Notes: generated by a model from the sequence alone, not told the origin. A stretch of DNA of 64,000 bases from Bradyrhizobium quebecense (GCF_013373795.3 NZ_CP088022.1:6572001-6636000), one strand, 5' to 3'; shown: positions 44,119-54,323, counted from the first letter of the stretch. Numbers and translations are program-made.

Positions 44119-45357
44119 TCACCTGGGCGATCGCACGAAGCTCCGTCCAAAGTCTCCGAACGCGCCTTCGAGGGCGAATCTCTCGAGCCGATCGTCGGTC
44201 CAGCCGCGCCATTCCGCAAGCACCTCGCTTGTGTTTTCGCCGAGCATCGGCGGCGGCGTGGAAGGTGCCGGCGGTTCGTCGCCGAACCGCGTCGGCCTCG
44301 CGATGAACCTCACATCTCCTGCGGCTGGATGGTGGACGGTCTGGACCATTCCGCGCTGCGTGAGTTGCGGCGTCTCGCAGACCTCGCCGACCGACTTGAT
44401 CGCGCCGCAGGGGATGCCGGCCACGCCCAGCGCCTGTAGCCAATCGGCGCGACTCCTGCCGGCGAAGATGGGGGCGAGGATCGCAACGAGCTCGTTCCGG
44501 CTCGCCGCGCGCTTCGGGGCGGTCACGAAGCGGCTATCTTCGCGCAGGTCCGGCTGGCTGATGACGTCGCAAAAGGCCGCCCAGAACTTGTCGTTTGCGA
44601 CCCCGACATTGATCCAGCCGTCGCTCGCCTCGAACGGCTCGTACGGGCTGATGGTCGGATGGACGTTGCCACGGCGCCTCGGGCTTTCTCCCGTGGCGAA
44701 GTACATGCCGGCGTTGAACGTCAGCAGCGATGCCATGGCGTCGAGCATGGCGACGTCGACCCGGCCGCCCTCGCCCGTCCGGCTCTTCCGCATCAGGGCG
44801 GCGAGCACCGAATGCGACGCATACAGGCCGGTGACAAGATCGGCGATCGAGGTGCCGACCTTGGTCGGCGGCCCAATCGGATCGCCGGTGATGTCCATCA
44901 CGCCGGATTCGCCCTGCAGGATCAGGTCGTAGCCGGGGCGCCCGGCGTCCGCGCCGGTGCGGCCAAACCCCGAGATGCTGCACAGGATGATGTCGGGCCT
45001 GCGGGCGCGCAGCGCGTCGAAGCCGAGGCCCCATTTGTCGAGGGTACCCGGGCGAAAATTCTCGATCACGACGTCGGCGGCGGATGCAAGATCGAGCACC
45101 GCGTCGCGCCCCGCCGGCGACTTCAAATCGATGGCGCAACTACGCTTGTTGCGGTTCACCGACAGGAAGTATGCGCTCTCGCCGCCGACGAAGGGCGGTC
45201 CGTAGCGCCGGCTTTCATCGCCCTGCCGCGGATCCTCGATCTTGACGATGTCGGCGCCGAGATCGCCGAGCTGCATCGTGGCAAAGGGGCCGGAGACTAC
45301 CCGGCAGAGGTCGAGAACCCTGATGCCCGACAGCGGTTCGCGATCAGACGATCGCAT
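44119..45357 (-). CDS. CaiB/BaiF (class III) CoA transferase
   Basis: A 412-residue enzyme that moves CoA between carboxylic acids. It shows SGIRVLDLCRVVSGPFATMQLGDLGADIVKIEDP at the start (cited in part), ENFRPGTLDKWGLGFD, and the catalytic Asp in VGTSIADLVTGLYA. Its start overlaps the dehalogenase stop by 14 bases, so they are translationally coupled. With a dehalogenase, a thioesterase and a transporter nearby it probably activates or relays an organic acid for breakdown. Confidence 0.9.
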   Translation of the reverse strand: MRSSDREPLSGIRVLDLCRVVSGPFATMQLGDLGADIVKIEDPRQGDESRRYGPPFVGGESAYFLSVNRNKRSCAIDLKSPAGRDAVLDLASAADVVIENFRPGTLDKWGLGFDALRARRPDIILCSISGFGRTGADAGRPGYDLILQGESGVMDITGDPIGPPTKVGTSIADLVTGLYASHSVLAALMRKSRTGEGGRVDVAMLDAMASLLTFNAGMYFATGESPRRRGNVHPTISPYEPFEASDGWINVGVANDKFWAAFCDVISQPDLREDSRFVTAPKRAASRNELVAILAPIFAGRSRADWLQALGVAGIPCGAIKSVGEVCETPQLTQRGMVQTVHHPAAGDVRFIARPTRFGDEPPAPSTPPPMLGENTSEVLAEWRGWTDDRLERFALEGAFGDFGRSFVRSPR

Positions 45358-46045
45358 CAGCGAGGTCCTTCATCGACGGCACCAGGATATCGGGCTGGTG
45401 CGGCGTGATGCCGAACGGGCGGCTGCGCCGGTCGATGAAGGCCGTCCGCATGCCGGCGGATTTGGCGCCGATGCAGTCGAAGGCATGATTGGCGACGAAC
45501 AGCACCTCGGTGGGCTTCACGCCCATGATCTCGGCCGCTTTCGTATAGGTCGCGACATGCGGCTTGAACGAATTGGCCTCGGCCACCGAGATCACGCGAT
45601 CGAACGGGACCTTGTGATACTGCTTCGCGGTCTCGAGCATGTCGGGATCGCCGTTCGAGAGCACCACCAGCTTGTACTTGGCTTGCAACCGTGTGAGCGC
45701 TTCCGGCACTTCCGGAAACGGCACCAGTTTCTCGATCTCGCCGACGAGATAACGCACGTCATCCATCGTGTAGTCGATCTTGGCGCGGTCCATCACGTGC
45801 GACACCGCGCGATGCCCGATCTCGCGATAGGGCGTGTGCTCGCGATGCAGCAGCGCATCGATCATCGAGTTCTCGAAATGCGTGCGGCGCCACCATGTGA
45901 CGAAGGAATTCGGATCGCCCTTCCAGCCCTTCCTTGCGAGGAACGGCGCCGCGATCCTGGTCAGGCCGCCCTGCATGTCGACGACGGTGCCGTACTGATC
46001 GAACATGCAGATCTTCACTTCGCGTTTGATGGTCTCAAAGCTCAT
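45344..46045 (-). CDS. HAD-type 2-haloacid dehalogenase
   Basis: A 233-residue haloacid dehalogenase, type II. Nucleophile Asp16 lies in CMFDQYGTVVD, motif II in VVLSNGDPD, Lys in NSFKPHVAT and the third acidic motif in LFVANHAFDCIGAKSAG. The Gln inside FDQYGT is a variant of the usual FDAYGT. It would hydrolyse 2-haloacids to hydroxyacids; related HAD enzymes may instead act on phosphates. First gene of the unit, divergent from LysR. Confidence 0.85.
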   Translation of the reverse strand: MSFETIKREVKICMFDQYGTVVDMQGGLTRIAAPFLARKGWKGDPNSFVTWWRRTHFENSMIDALLHREHTPYREIGHRAVSHVMDRAKIDYTMDDVRYLVGEIEKLVPFPEVPEALTRLQAKYKLVVLSNGDPDMLETAKQYHKVPFDRVISVAEANSFKPHVATYTKAAEIMGVKPTEVLFVANHAFDCIGAKSAGMRTAFIDRRSRPFGITPHQPDILVPSMKDLADAIV

Positions 46046-46120
46046 TGATGCCTCCTTGGTTCAGATCGATTGGATACGCGCCGCACTGCCATAGATGAAA
46101 TGGATTTGTGCTCTCTCACT

Positions 46121-46135
46121 ATTCACGATATGAAT
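46121..46135. promoter_or_regulatory. Putative LysR box
   Basis: ATTCA-CGATA-TGAAT is a perfect palindrome containing T-N11-A. It sits between the divergent dehalogenase unit and the LysR gene, over a possible early start codon (46130), which favours the later start at 46142. Confidence 0.6.
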
Positions 46136-46141
46136 GACGGC

Positions 46142-47044
46142 ATGAACCTCCGATCCATCGACCTCAATTTGCTCGTCGCGTTGGACGCACTGTTGACCGA
46201 GCGTCATGTCACCAAGGCGGCCGACCGCGTCGGCCTCAGTCAACCGGCCATGAGCAACGCGCTCAACCGGCTGCGCGCGATGTTCGAGGACGAACTCCTG
46301 GTGCGGACGACGAGCGGGATGAAGCCCACGCCCCGCGCCACCGAACTGGCGGAGCCGCTGCGTCAGGTGCTGCGCCAGGTAGAACGCGTGATGGCGAGCG
46401 ACACCGGCTTCGATCCAGGCCGGACCGAACGCACCTTCACGATCCGAATGTCGGACATTCTCGCGTGCCTGCTGTTGCCGAGACTCGCCGCAGCGCGGCC
46501 GCCTGAGTCGCGGATCTCCTACAACACGATCCATCTGCCGCCCGCCTTGACGATCGATGCGCTGGAGCGGGACGAGATCGACGTCGCGGTCAGCATGGGC
46601 CTCGAGCATTCCGCGTCGATCCGTTCGGAGACGCTGCTGCGCGACCGCATGGTCTGCCTGATGCGGAGCGGTCACCAGGTCAAGCGCGGACGGCTGACCT
46701 TCGACGGCTTCATCGCGCAGGAGCACATGAAGGTCTCGATGAGCCCGACCGACCTTCGCTTCGTCGACGACGTGCTCGCCGAACGCGGCCATCGAAGACG
46801 CATCGCGCTGAACGTGCCGCATTGGCTGGTCGTGCCTCATGTTCTCAAGCAGACCGACCTGCTCGCGGTGATGCCGCGGCACCTCGCCGCGGTGCTGATG
46901 GACGACGGCCTGCGGATGGAGGAACTGCCGTTCGAGTCCGCGCCGTTCGACTGGATGTTGTACTGGCATCGCAGATACGATCAGAGCAATGCCAACGGCT
47001 GGCTCCGCGATCGGCTCAGGGCTGCGTGCTCCGATCTGAGCTAG
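46142..47044 (+). CDS. LysR family regulator (NodD-like branch)
   Basis: A 300-residue regulator beginning MNLRSIDLNLLVALDALLTE. The winged helix-turn-helix is RHVTKAADRVGLSQPAMSNALNRLR. The effector domain follows. Its opening residues match the NodD/SyrM-type subgroup that senses aromatic or small organic acids. Divergent from the dehalogenase/CoA-transferase unit; its stop overlaps the MFS gene by four bases, tail to tail. ATG 46142 is used because a LysR-type palindrome covers 46130. Confidence 0.88.
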   Translation: MNLRSIDLNLLVALDALLTERHVTKAADRVGLSQPAMSNALNRLRAMFEDELLVRTTSGMKPTPRATELAEPLRQVLRQVERVMASDTGFDPGRTERTFTIRMSDILACLLLPRLAAARPPESRISYNTIHLPPALTIDALERDEIDVAVSMGLEHSASIRSETLLRDRMVCLMRSGHQVKRGRLTFDGFIAQEHMKVSMSPTDLRFVDDVLAERGHRRRIALNVPHWLVVPHVLKQTDLLAVMPRHLAAVLMDDGLRMEELPFESAPFDWMLYWHRRYDQSNANGWLRDRLRAACSDLS

Positions 47045-48450
47045 GCGCCGATGTCCGCCGGCCTCCGCGCGATGGACGGCTCGCTTCCTGCCTCGGCTTC
47101 CGTGACGGCCGACGCGTCCTCCAGCGAGCGTCCCTTGGTCTCGAATCCGAACACGAGAAACACCACAGCCTGGAACACGAGGATGCCGGCCAGGGTCGTC
47201 AGCACGCCGGTCAACCCTTGCCAGGCGAAGATCGCGACCACGACGTACTGCACCAGCGCGGTCGCGATCCGCCCGGACGTGGCGCAGATTGCCGTGCCGC
47301 GAAGCCGGTAGCGCGTCGGGAACAGTTCGGGGACGTGCATCGCGAACCCGGTCGCCAGCATGACGTAGATCGCGGTGACCAGCAGGAAGCCGACGCCCGC
47401 GAGCGCGACACCATCCGCCATGTACGGATAGGCGATGCCGAGCACTGCCGCCGCAATCGACGAGCAGACGATCGAGAGCCTGCGTCCGAGCCGGTCCGCC
47501 AGCACGAGCCCGATCAGCGATCCGACCGGCCCGCCCAACGCCATCACGGTGGTGTAGCCCAGCGAAGAGACCACGCTGTGGCCGCCCTTGACCATGAAGG
47601 TCGGCAGCCAGCCGATGAACCCGTAGAGACTGAAGCCGACGACGATGTGCAGCAGGCTGCCGAGCAGCGTGCGCGCGAGATATGGCGGCTGGAACAGGCG
47701 CCAGACCGCGCCGGGCGATTCCTGCGCCGGCGCGCTCGCAGCGATGGGAGCCAGTGCTCCCTTGCGCGCGGCCTCCGCTTCGATCGCGGATAGAATTTTC
47801 TCGGCTTCATCGGCGCGGCCGTTGGTGGCCAGCCAGCGCGGCGATTCCGGCATCGACTTGCGCAAGAACCAGACGATCATCGCCAGGAGGCCTACGAGGG
47901 CGAACATGTAGCGCCAACCAAGCGTCGGGATCACCCACAGGCCGATCATGGATGACGCGAACAGCGAGAAGTTGGTGATCACGGCCAGAAGCCCGATCCA
48001 GCGTCCTCGCGAAGCAGCCGGCACGAACTCCGTCAAGGTCGCGTAGCCGACCACGATCTCCGCGCCGAGGCCAATGCCGATGATGAAACGGAGACCGATC
48101 AGAACCGTCATGCTGGGCGCGAAAGCAGCCGCGATCGACGCGAGGCCGAAGATCGCGAGGTTCATCTGGTAGGAGAAGCGGCGACCGAAGCGGTCGCCGA
48201 GGATGCCGGAGAACCACGCCCCGATCGTCATGCCGACAAAGGTCGCGGAGACGAATGCCGCGTTGAGCTCGAGCGTCGACCAGCCTTCCTTGAGCACCGC
48301 GCCCAGCACGCCGCCGGCGAGATAGATGTCGAATGCATCGAGGAACATGCCGGCGCCGATCAGGGCCAGGATGCGCCAGTGGAATCCGCAGATCGGCAGC
48401 CTGTCCAGACGCGCGCCCGCGTTGATGTCGATGTCGGCGGATCGCGCCAT
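47041..48450 (-). CDS. MFS transporter (sugar/aromatic acid type)
   Basis: A 469-residue twelve-helix importer. Motif A occurs after helix 2 (SGILGDRFGRRFSYQ) and after helix 8 (VLADRLGRRLSIV); PESPRWL is the sugar-porter-type segment. A central cytoplasmic loop carries Ala-rich text. ATG 48450 has GGGAGG upstream. It is convergent with LysR and probably brings in the substrate of the neighbouring catabolic module. The substrate is probably an organic acid. Confidence 0.88.
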   Translation of the reverse strand: MARSADIDINAGARLDRLPICGFHWRILALIGAGMFLDAFDIYLAGGVLGAVLKEGWSTLELNAAFVSATFVGMTIGAWFSGILGDRFGRRFSYQMNLAIFGLASIAAAFAPSMTVLIGLRFIIGIGLGAEIVVGYATLTEFVPAASRGRWIGLLAVITNFSLFASSMIGLWVIPTLGWRYMFALVGLLAMIVWFLRKSMPESPRWLATNGRADEAEKILSAIEAEAARKGALAPIAASAPAQESPGAVWRLFQPPYLARTLLGSLLHIVVGFSLYGFIGWLPTFMVKGGHSVVSSLGYTTVMALGGPVGSLIGLVLADRLGRRLSIVCSSIAAAVLGIAYPYMADGVALAGVGFLLVTAIYVMLATGFAMHVPELFPTRYRLRGTAICATSGRIATALVQYVVVAIFAWQGLTGVLTTLAGILVFQAVVFLVFGFETKGRSLEDASAVTEAEAGSEPSIARRPADIGA

Positions 48451-48750
48451 TCCAAACCTCCCTGCCCGGCCTTGTGCGAGCCGGATGCTCCGATCACCGA
48501 TTGATGACGCGCAGGGGGGCGTCGTCCAATTCAAAACAAAAATTCGACTATTTGGCGCAGTGATGAAGCCGCCGAAACCGCACGGATCGCGTTCCATCCT
48601 GACACCGAGCTGACGCGCACTCGCTGTCGTTAACGCTTCCATCGAAGCGCGATCGCGAAATCACGATGTCAGCACAAACATTCACAGCGGGTTCATGTCG
48701 GCGCCACTATTCAACTCCAACGCTGGGGGAAGAAGATTGGAGTATGCGCC
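48451..48750. other. Intergenic region between divergent genes
   Basis: 300 bases between the MFS gene and the YXWGXW gene. No gene or strong hairpin is visible. The AT-richer stretch CAAAACAAAAATTCGACTATTTGG near 48532-48555 (cited in part) could hold promoter elements, but no consensus pair can be claimed. Confidence 0.4.
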
Positions 48751-50046
48751 ATGCGCCGCATCGCCGGACTGCCTTTCGCCTTAGCTCTCAGCCTCTGCTG
48801 TCTCTCACCACCGCACGCTGCGCGCGCCCAGCTCGCCATCGGCATCAGCATCGATGCAGCACCGCCGCCACTGCCCGTCTACGAACAGCCGCCGATCCCA
48901 GGCGACGGCTACATCTGGACGCCCGGCTATTGGGCGTGGAGCGACGATATCGGTTACTACTGGGTTCCCGGCACTTGGGTGCTTCCGCCCGCGCCTGCAT
49001 TGCTCTGGACGCCCGGCTATTGGGGCTGGAACGATGGCGTCTACGCGTTCCACGCCGGTTATTGGGGAGCGACCGTCGGTTTCTACGGCGGCATCTCTTA
49101 TGGCTTCGGCTACACCGGCATCGGCTATGAGGGCGGCTATTGGCGCGGCGGCAACTTCTTCTACAACAGCTCCGTCAACAACATCTCGAATGTCTCGGTC
49201 ACCAACGTCTACAACAAGACCGTCATCAACAACACGACCAACGTCAGCTACAACGGTGGCACCGGCGGCACCACGGTGAGACCGACGCCGCAGCAGCTCG
49301 CCGTCGCGAACGAGCGCCATGTGGCTGCGACCGCCGAGCAAACGCGGCACGCGGAAGCAGCGATGAAGGATCCGGCGCTGACGCTCGCCAACAACCACGG
49401 TCATCCGGCGATCGCCGCGACCGCGCACGCGGCACGGTTCAGCGGCGCCGGCGTGATCGCCGCGCACCCGGGCAAGCCAATCGCTGCGCCGCCGCCTCAT
49501 CATGCGCAGGCCACCGCAGGCCACGCTCTGCCGACAGGAAATGCTCTGCCGCCGGGACACGCTCTGCCGAGCGGAAACGCTCTGCCGGCTGCACACGCAT
49601 CGCCGACGGGGCATGCCCTGCCGGCCGGAAACGCGCTGCCGCCGGCACAGGCAACGACGACAGGACACGCCTTGCCCACCGGAAACGCGCTACCGCCGGC
49701 ACATGCGTCGACAACGGGACACGCCTTGCCTGCGGCAAGCGCTTCGCCGGCTGCACACGCGCTGCCGACGGGACACGCTCCGCCTGTCGCCGTCAACCAT
49801 CCCGCTCCGGCACCGCACGTCGCAGCGCCAGCCGTGCACGCGCCGAGACCGCAGATCGCACAGCACGCACCAGCGGCGCCACGCCCGGCCGCGCATCCGC
49901 CGGCGCCGCGCGTCGCGCAAGCGGCTGTGCACCGGCCGCCGCCCCGGCCCGCAGCACCGCATGTGTCGCGGCCGGCTCCGCGGCCTCATCCCGCGCCACG
50001 GCCGCAGCATCCCGCTGCGAGGCCGGCGCCACACAGGCACGCGTGA
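48751..50046 (+). CDS. YXWGXW-repeat secreted protein with Ala/Pro/His tail
   Basis: A 431-residue exported protein with signal peptide MRRIAGLPFALALSLCCLSP. The first half has YXWGXW motifs: YIWTPGYWAWSDDIGYYWVPG, LLWTPGYWGWNDGVY and YEGGYWRGGNFFYN (cited in part), followed by an Asn-rich beta-like segment. Residues about 240-350 are a low-complexity repeat of G(H/N)ALPxGNALPPAHA units. The last 80 residues are Pro, His, Ala and Arg rich. It may form an envelope or surface matrix protein; the family function is unknown. GGAG precedes the ATG. Confidence 0.88.
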   Translation: MRRIAGLPFALALSLCCLSPPHAARAQLAIGISIDAAPPPLPVYEQPPIPGDGYIWTPGYWAWSDDIGYYWVPGTWVLPPAPALLWTPGYWGWNDGVYAFHAGYWGATVGFYGGISYGFGYTGIGYEGGYWRGGNFFYNSSVNNISNVSVTNVYNKTVINNTTNVSYNGGTGGTTVRPTPQQLAVANERHVAATAEQTRHAEAAMKDPALTLANNHGHPAIAATAHAARFSGAGVIAAHPGKPIAAPPPHHAQATAGHALPTGNALPPGHALPSGNALPAAHASPTGHALPAGNALPPAQATTTGHALPTGNALPPAHASTTGHALPAASASPAAHALPTGHAPPVAVNHPAPAPHVAAPAVHAPRPQIAQHAPAAPRPAAHPPAPRVAQAAVHRPPPRPAAPHVSRPAPRPHPAPRPQHPAARPAPHRHA

Positions 50047-50054
50047 TCCAGCCC

Positions 50055-50085
50055 ATCGGCGTGCCCGCAACGGCACGCCGATTTC
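50055..50085 (+). terminator. Terminator-like hairpin after the YXWGXW gene
   Basis: ATCGGCGTGCC pairs perfectly with GGCACGCCGAT over a 6-base loop (CGCAAC), followed by TTTC. The T-run is short. It separates this gene from the convergent bio operon end. Confidence 0.6.
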
Positions 50086-50163
50086 ACATGGGAACCCATC
50101 GCGCGCAGAACGGCACGCGATGCAAATCGTCAGTCACGGGATTTCAGGCGCGCAAGCGTACCG

Positions 50164-51426
50164 TCAGGCCAGCTCGTCAGCTGCATCCGCGATCGCGGCA
50201 TAAATCTCAACGAGATCAGCCTCCGTCACGCAGTAGGGCGGCATGACGTAGACCGTGTTGCCGAGTGGGCGCAGCAGCAGGTTTCGACGCGTGAAGAAGG
50301 CCTGAAGTTTTGGGCCGATGCCTGCGAGATAGCCGGCATCGCTTGCCTTCAGGTCAAGCGCCGTGATGGTCCCGGTGCGGCGGACGTTTTCAAATCGTGT
50401 GTCGGTGCGGAATGGTGCGATCAGTCGCTCCTGCATCGCGGCGAGCGAGGCTGTGCGCTCGCCCGCGCCGCGTTGCCAGAGTTCGAGGTTTGCCCTTGCG
50501 GCGGCGCAGGCGACCGGGTTCGCCGTGTAGGAACTCGAATGGAAGAAGGTTCGCGAACGATCGCTGGAATAATGCGCGTCGTAGATGTCGGCGCGGCAGA
50601 GCGTCACTGCGAGCGGCAGCGATCCGCCGGTGAGGCCCTTCGAATAGCAGGCAATGTCCGGCGTAACGTCGGCCTGCTCGCACGCGAACAATGTGCCGGT
50701 GCGGCCCCAGCCGGTCATCACCTCATCAGCAATGAACAACACACCGGAGGCCTCGCAGATGCGCTTCATTTCCTTCAGCACCGAGGGCGGATACATCAGC
50801 ATCCCGCCCGCGCCCAGGATCAGCGGCTCGACGATGAATGCGGCCGCAGTTTCCGTCTTGCACGCGGCTTCGAGCGCATCGAGTGTCGCCTGCTCGTGGC
50901 CGGCGGCCGGAAACGGGATCGACACGACGTCGAACAGCAGCGACTCATAAGCTTTGTTGAAGACGCCGCGCGCGCCGACCGACATCGTCCCCACGGTGTC
51001 GCCGTGGTAGGAGTGCTGCATCACGATGATCCGCGTGCGCGGCACGCCGATATTGTGCCAGTAGCCGAGCGCCATCTTCAGCGCCACTTCAACGCTGGTC
51101 GATCCAGAGTCGGAGAAGAACACATACTCCAAGCCACGCGGCGCCAGCTTCAGGAGCTGCGCGGCAACGTCTTCGGCCGGATCGTGGGTATGGCCGGCAA
51201 AGATGATCTGGTTGAGCTGTTCCGCCTGGTTCTGGATCGCGCGTACGATATGCGGATGGCAATGGCCGTGGGTCACCACCCACCAAGATGCGATCGCATC
51301 GATGATCCGGCGTCCCTCCGCGGTGTAGAGATAGGCACCCTCCCCGCGCACGATCCTGGTCATCTGATCGTGCAGCGCGTGCTGGGTGAACGGGTGCCAG
51401 ATCGGCGATCTCTGCGCTGATATCAT
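50164..51426 (-). CDS. bioA: Adenosylmethionine-8-amino-7-oxononanoate aminotransferase
   Basis: A 420-residue PLP enzyme, the third step of the biotin ring pathway: KAPA to DAPA using S-adenosylmethionine. The N-terminus has [30 protein letters not shown] (cited in part), [14 protein letters not shown] and [14 protein letters not shown]. The PLP lysine is in [20 protein letters not shown] 51426 overlaps the bioD stop (ATGA), so the two are coupled. The open frame further upstream is the bioD gene read in another frame. Confidence 0.95.
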   Translation of the reverse strand: MISAQRSPIWHPFTQHALHDQMTRIVRGEGAYLYTAEGRRIIDAIASWWVVTHGHCHPHIVRAIQNQAEQLNQIIFAGHTHDPAEDVAAQLLKLAPRGLEYVFFSDSGSTSVEVALKMALGYWHNIGVPRTRIIVMQHSYHGDTVGTMSVGARGVFNKAYESLLFDVVSIPFPAAGHEQATLDALEAACKTETAAAFIVEPLILGAGGMLMYPPSVLKEMKRICEASGVLFIADEVMTGWGRTGTLFACEQADVTPDIACYSKGLTGGSLPLAVTLCRADIYDAHYSSDRSRTFFHSSSYTANPVACAAARANLELWQRGAGERTASLAAMQERLIAPFRTDTRFENVRRTGTITALDLKASDAGYLAGIGPKLQAFFTRRNLLLRPLGNTVYVMPPYCVTEADLVEIYAAIADAADELA

Positions 51427-52055
51427 GAGTTGAAATCGTCGCGCCGGAACGAGGCGTGGAAAGCCGTTTGCAGCGTGTCTGCCGCGAGCGGAGACAGCCA
51501 GGGCAACCGGCCCAGCCGGCGCACTTGCCCGATCTCGCAGATGGCGCGCTCGCTCTCGGGATTGCTCTCGCCGATAAAGGCGATCCCGAGAACATCGATG
51601 TTGCGCTTGCGCAGCGCCTCGACCGATAACAGCGAGTGATTGATGGTGCCGAGCGCGGTGCGGGCGCAGAGCACGACCGGAAGCCGCCACCGCTCGAACA
51701 TGTCGATAAAGAGCGTGTCGTCATTCAGCGGCACCATTAGTCCGCCGGCGCCCTCGATCACCAGCGGCCGGTCCCCCGTGTCGGGCAGATCGAGCGCGGC
51801 GGGATCGATGCGCACGCCGTCGATCGCCGCGGACTGATGCGGCGACGCCGGCGTGTGAAGCCGGTAACGCTCCGGCACGATGCGATCGGCCGCAAGACCT
51901 GCAAGCCGCGTCACCAGTTGCGCGTCGGTCTCTTCCTCAAGGCCGGACTGAACCGGCTTCCAGTAGCTCGCGCCGAGAAAGCCGACGAGGCCCGCGGAGA
52001 AGATCGTCTTCCCGATTCCGGTGTCGGTGCCGGTCACCACGATCCAGCTGATCAT
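51423..52055 (-). CDS. bioD: Dethiobiotin synthetase
   Basis: A 210-residue ATP-dependent carboxylase making the ureido ring of dethiobiotin. The P-loop GTDTGIGKT at the start and [26 protein letters not shown] are typical. It shares four bases with bioF (stop over start) and with bioA on the other side, so translation is coupled through the unit. Confidence 0.95.
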   Translation of the reverse strand: MISWIVVTGTDTGIGKTIFSAGLVGFLGASYWKPVQSGLEEETDAQLVTRLAGLAADRIVPERYRLHTPASPHQSAAIDGVRIDPAALDLPDTGDRPLVIEGAGGLMVPLNDDTLFIDMFERWRLPVVLCARTALGTINHSLLSVEALRKRNIDVLGIAFIGESNPESERAICEIGQVRRLGRLPWLSPLAADTLQTAFHASFRRDDFNS

Positions 52056-53206
52056 CGCGACCAGCCTTTCGTCTCCTCGACAAGCGCATCGAGCAGCGCG
52101 CGCACGTCGTCCTCGTCGACATTGAGTGTCAACGCAATCCGCAGCCGCGCGGTGCCCGCCGGCACGGTCGGCGGGCGGATGCCTCTAATGTCGAAGCCGC
52201 GCGCCTGCAACGCCGAGGCAAGCTGCATCGCGCGCGCATTGTCGCCGACGATATAAGGCACGATCTGCGAGCGCGACGGACTGCGCCGGCCGCGCCGATC
52301 GAGCTCGCGATGCGTGAACGCGACCAGTTCTGCGAGGCGCTGCTGGCGCTCGGGCTCCTCTCGCAGGATCAGCAGTGCTTCACGCACGGCGACGGCCACA
52401 AGCGGTGACGGCGCGGTGGCGAAGATGAACGGGCGGCAGCGATTGACCATGAAGTCGCGCAGCACGGTCGAGGCCGTGACCAATGCGCCGGCGGCGCCCA
52501 GCGCCTTGCCGCAGGTATGCACGATCACGAGATTCTCGCGCCCTTCATAGGGCGCCGTCAGCCCTCGCCCCTGCTCGCCGTAGACGCCGGTGCCGTGCGC
52601 CTCGTCCACCATCAGGAACGCGTCGTGCCGCTCGGCGATGGCGACGAGGTCGTCGAGCGGCGCGACATCGCCGTCCATGCTGTAGACGCTTTCGACCACG
52701 ATCCAGACCCGGCCCGTTCCGCCATCGGCGCGCCAGTCGCGAATGGTGTCCTCGACCGACCCGGGGTCGTTGTGCGCGCTGAACCGGAACGCGGCCCGGC
52801 CTGCCCGCGCGCCTTCGTGGATGCTGGCGTGCACCAGCGAATCGAGAACGAGCAGATCGCCGCGCTGCGGCAGCGTCGTCAGCACGGCAAAGTTGGCGAC
52901 ATAACCACCGCCGAAGAACAGCGCGGTCTCGGCGCGGAAGAACGCGGCGGCCTCGGCCTCCAGCCTTTCGTGCTCCTCGCAATTGCCGCGCAACAGCCGC
53001 GACCCGCCGGCGCCGATCGGCGTGCCTGCCTCGAGCGCGGCCGACACGGCCTGCTTGATGCGTGGCGCGCTCGCGAGTGCCAGATAGTCGTTCGACACGA
53101 AATCGATGCCCGCACGCGGCTTCAGACCGCGCAGCCGATCGTCCTTGCTCAGGGCGCGCAAGGCCGCGGCGTAATCAGCGGCCTTGGCCGCATGGATTGC
53201 GCTCAT
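52052..53206 (-). CDS. bioF: 8-Amino-7-oxononanoate synthase
   Basis: A 384-residue PLP enzyme that condenses pimeloyl-ACP/CoA with alanine to KAPA. Shown are [36 protein letters not shown], the PLP Asp/His region [17 protein letters not shown] and Lys in [14 protein letters not shown] (here HTCGKALG). The start has GAGAG upstream, 66 bases after bioB. The stop overlaps bioD. Confidence 0.94.
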   Translation of the reverse strand: MSAIHAAKAADYAAALRALSKDDRLRGLKPRAGIDFVSNDYLALASAPRIKQAVSAALEAGTPIGAGGSRLLRGNCEEHERLEAEAAAFFRAETALFFGGGYVANFAVLTTLPQRGDLLVLDSLVHASIHEGARAGRAAFRFSAHNDPGSVEDTIRDWRADGGTGRVWIVVESVYSMDGDVAPLDDLVAIAERHDAFLMVDEAHGTGVYGEQGRGLTAPYEGRENLVIVHTCGKALGAAGALVTASTVLRDFMVNRCRPFIFATAPSPLVAVAVREALLILREEPERQQRLAELVAFTHRELDRRGRRSPSRSQIVPYIVGDNARAMQLASALQARGFDIRGIRPPTVPAGTARLRIALTLNVDEDDVRALLDALVEETKGWSR

Positions 53207-53272
53207 GCTTTACTCTCAGGATGGTGGTTGGTCGCGCGGCGAATGACGCCGCGCGCGTGCCGGAGGGTACAG

Positions 53273-54268
53273 TCAGGCGAGACGGGATGTGATGCCGAGC
53301 CGGTCGAGCAGATCGGCGTCGCGATCGCGCTGCGGGTTCTTGGTGGTCAGCAGTACATCGCCGATGAAGATCGAGTTCGCGCCGGCGAGGAAGCACATCG
53401 CCTGCAGTTCATCGGTCATGTATTGCCGTCCGGCCGACAACCGCACCACGCTCTTCGGCATCATGATCCGCGCGGTCGCAACCAGCCGCACCAGCGCGAT
53501 CGGATCGGGCCGCTCGGCGGTGTCGTTGACCGGCACGCCCTTGACCTCGTTCCACAGATTGATCGGCACGCTTTCGGGATGGCTGGGGAGATTGGCGAGC
53601 AGCATCAGCATGCCGAGCCGGTCCTCGACCTGCTCGCCCATGCCGATAATGCCGCCGCAGCAGACCTTGATGCCGGCGTCGCGCACATGCGCGAGCGTAT
53701 CGATGCGATCCTGCAAGGTGCGGGTGGTGATGATCTTGTCGTAGAACTCGGGCGAGGTATCGACGTTGTGGTTGTAGAAATCGAGTCCGGCGTCGGAGAG
53801 GCGTTCGGCCTGGTCCGGCGTCAGCATGCCGAGCGTGACGCAGGTTTCCATGCCGAGCCCCTTCACCGCGCTGACCATGTCGCAGACCTGATCGAGATCG
53901 CGGTCCTTGGGACTGCGCCAGGCCGCGGCCATGCAGAAACGGGTTGCGCCGGCGTCCTTGGCGCGCTGCGCGACCGCGACCACCTCGTCCCGCGGCATCA
54001 GGCGGGTGGCCTTCAGGCCGGTGTCGTAATGCGCGCTTTGCGAGCAGTAGCCGCAGTCTTCCGGACAGCCGCCGGTCTTGATGCTGAGCAGGCTCGCGGT
54101 TTCGACGTGGTTCGGATTGAAATTGGCGCGGTGGATGCCCTGCGCCTGGAACATCAGGTCCGCGAACGGCAGGTTGTAGAGCGCCTCGGCTTCGGCACGC
54201 TCCCAGTGCTTGTGGAGCGGTGCGTTGCTGCTTCTGTCGGTCCGTTCGATCTCAACGACATCAACCAT
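53273..54268 (-). CDS. bioB: Biotin synthase
   Basis: A 331-residue radical-SAM enzyme that inserts sulfur into dethiobiotin. The cluster cysteines are in [14 protein letters not shown], and [16 protein letters not shown] and [13 protein letters not shown] are typical. ATG 54268 has AGAAGG upstream; ten further codons are open but start inside the operator side. First gene of the bioBFDA unit, opposite bioR, with a BioR palindrome 27 bases before its start. Confidence 0.95.
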   Translation of the reverse strand: MVDVVEIERTDRSSNAPLHKHWERAEAEALYNLPFADLMFQAQGIHRANFNPNHVETASLLSIKTGGCPEDCGYCSQSAHYDTGLKATRLMPRDEVVAVAQRAKDAGATRFCMAAAWRSPKDRDLDQVCDMVSAVKGLGMETCVTLGMLTPDQAERLSDAGLDFYNHNVDTSPEFYDKIITTRTLQDRIDTLAHVRDAGIKVCCGGIIGMGEQVEDRLGMLMLLANLPSHPESVPINLWNEVKGVPVNDTAERPDPIALVRLVATARIMMPKSVVRLSAGRQYMTDELQAMCFLAGANSIFIGDVLLTTKNPQRDRDADLLDRLGITSRLA

Positions 54269-54294
54269 AGGCTTGCCTTCTCGATTGTTGCAGA

Positions 54295-54323
54295 TCATAG
54301 ATAATACGGTGTATTATCTATGA
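54295..54323. promoter_or_regulatory. BioR operator (bioB side), paired boxes
   Basis: A 29-base palindrome: TCATAGATAATAC (54295-54307) and its exact inverse GTATTATCTATGA (54311-54323) around GGT. Each half holds the BioR core TTATCTAT(A/G)A known from other alphaproteobacteria. It sits 27 bases before the bioB start. Confidence 0.85.

Noticed and set aside
49500-49796. Regular repeats that might suggest CRISPR or tandem array
   Set aside because: They are in-frame codon repeats of the YXWGXW protein tail with drifted units, no constant repeat and unique spacers.
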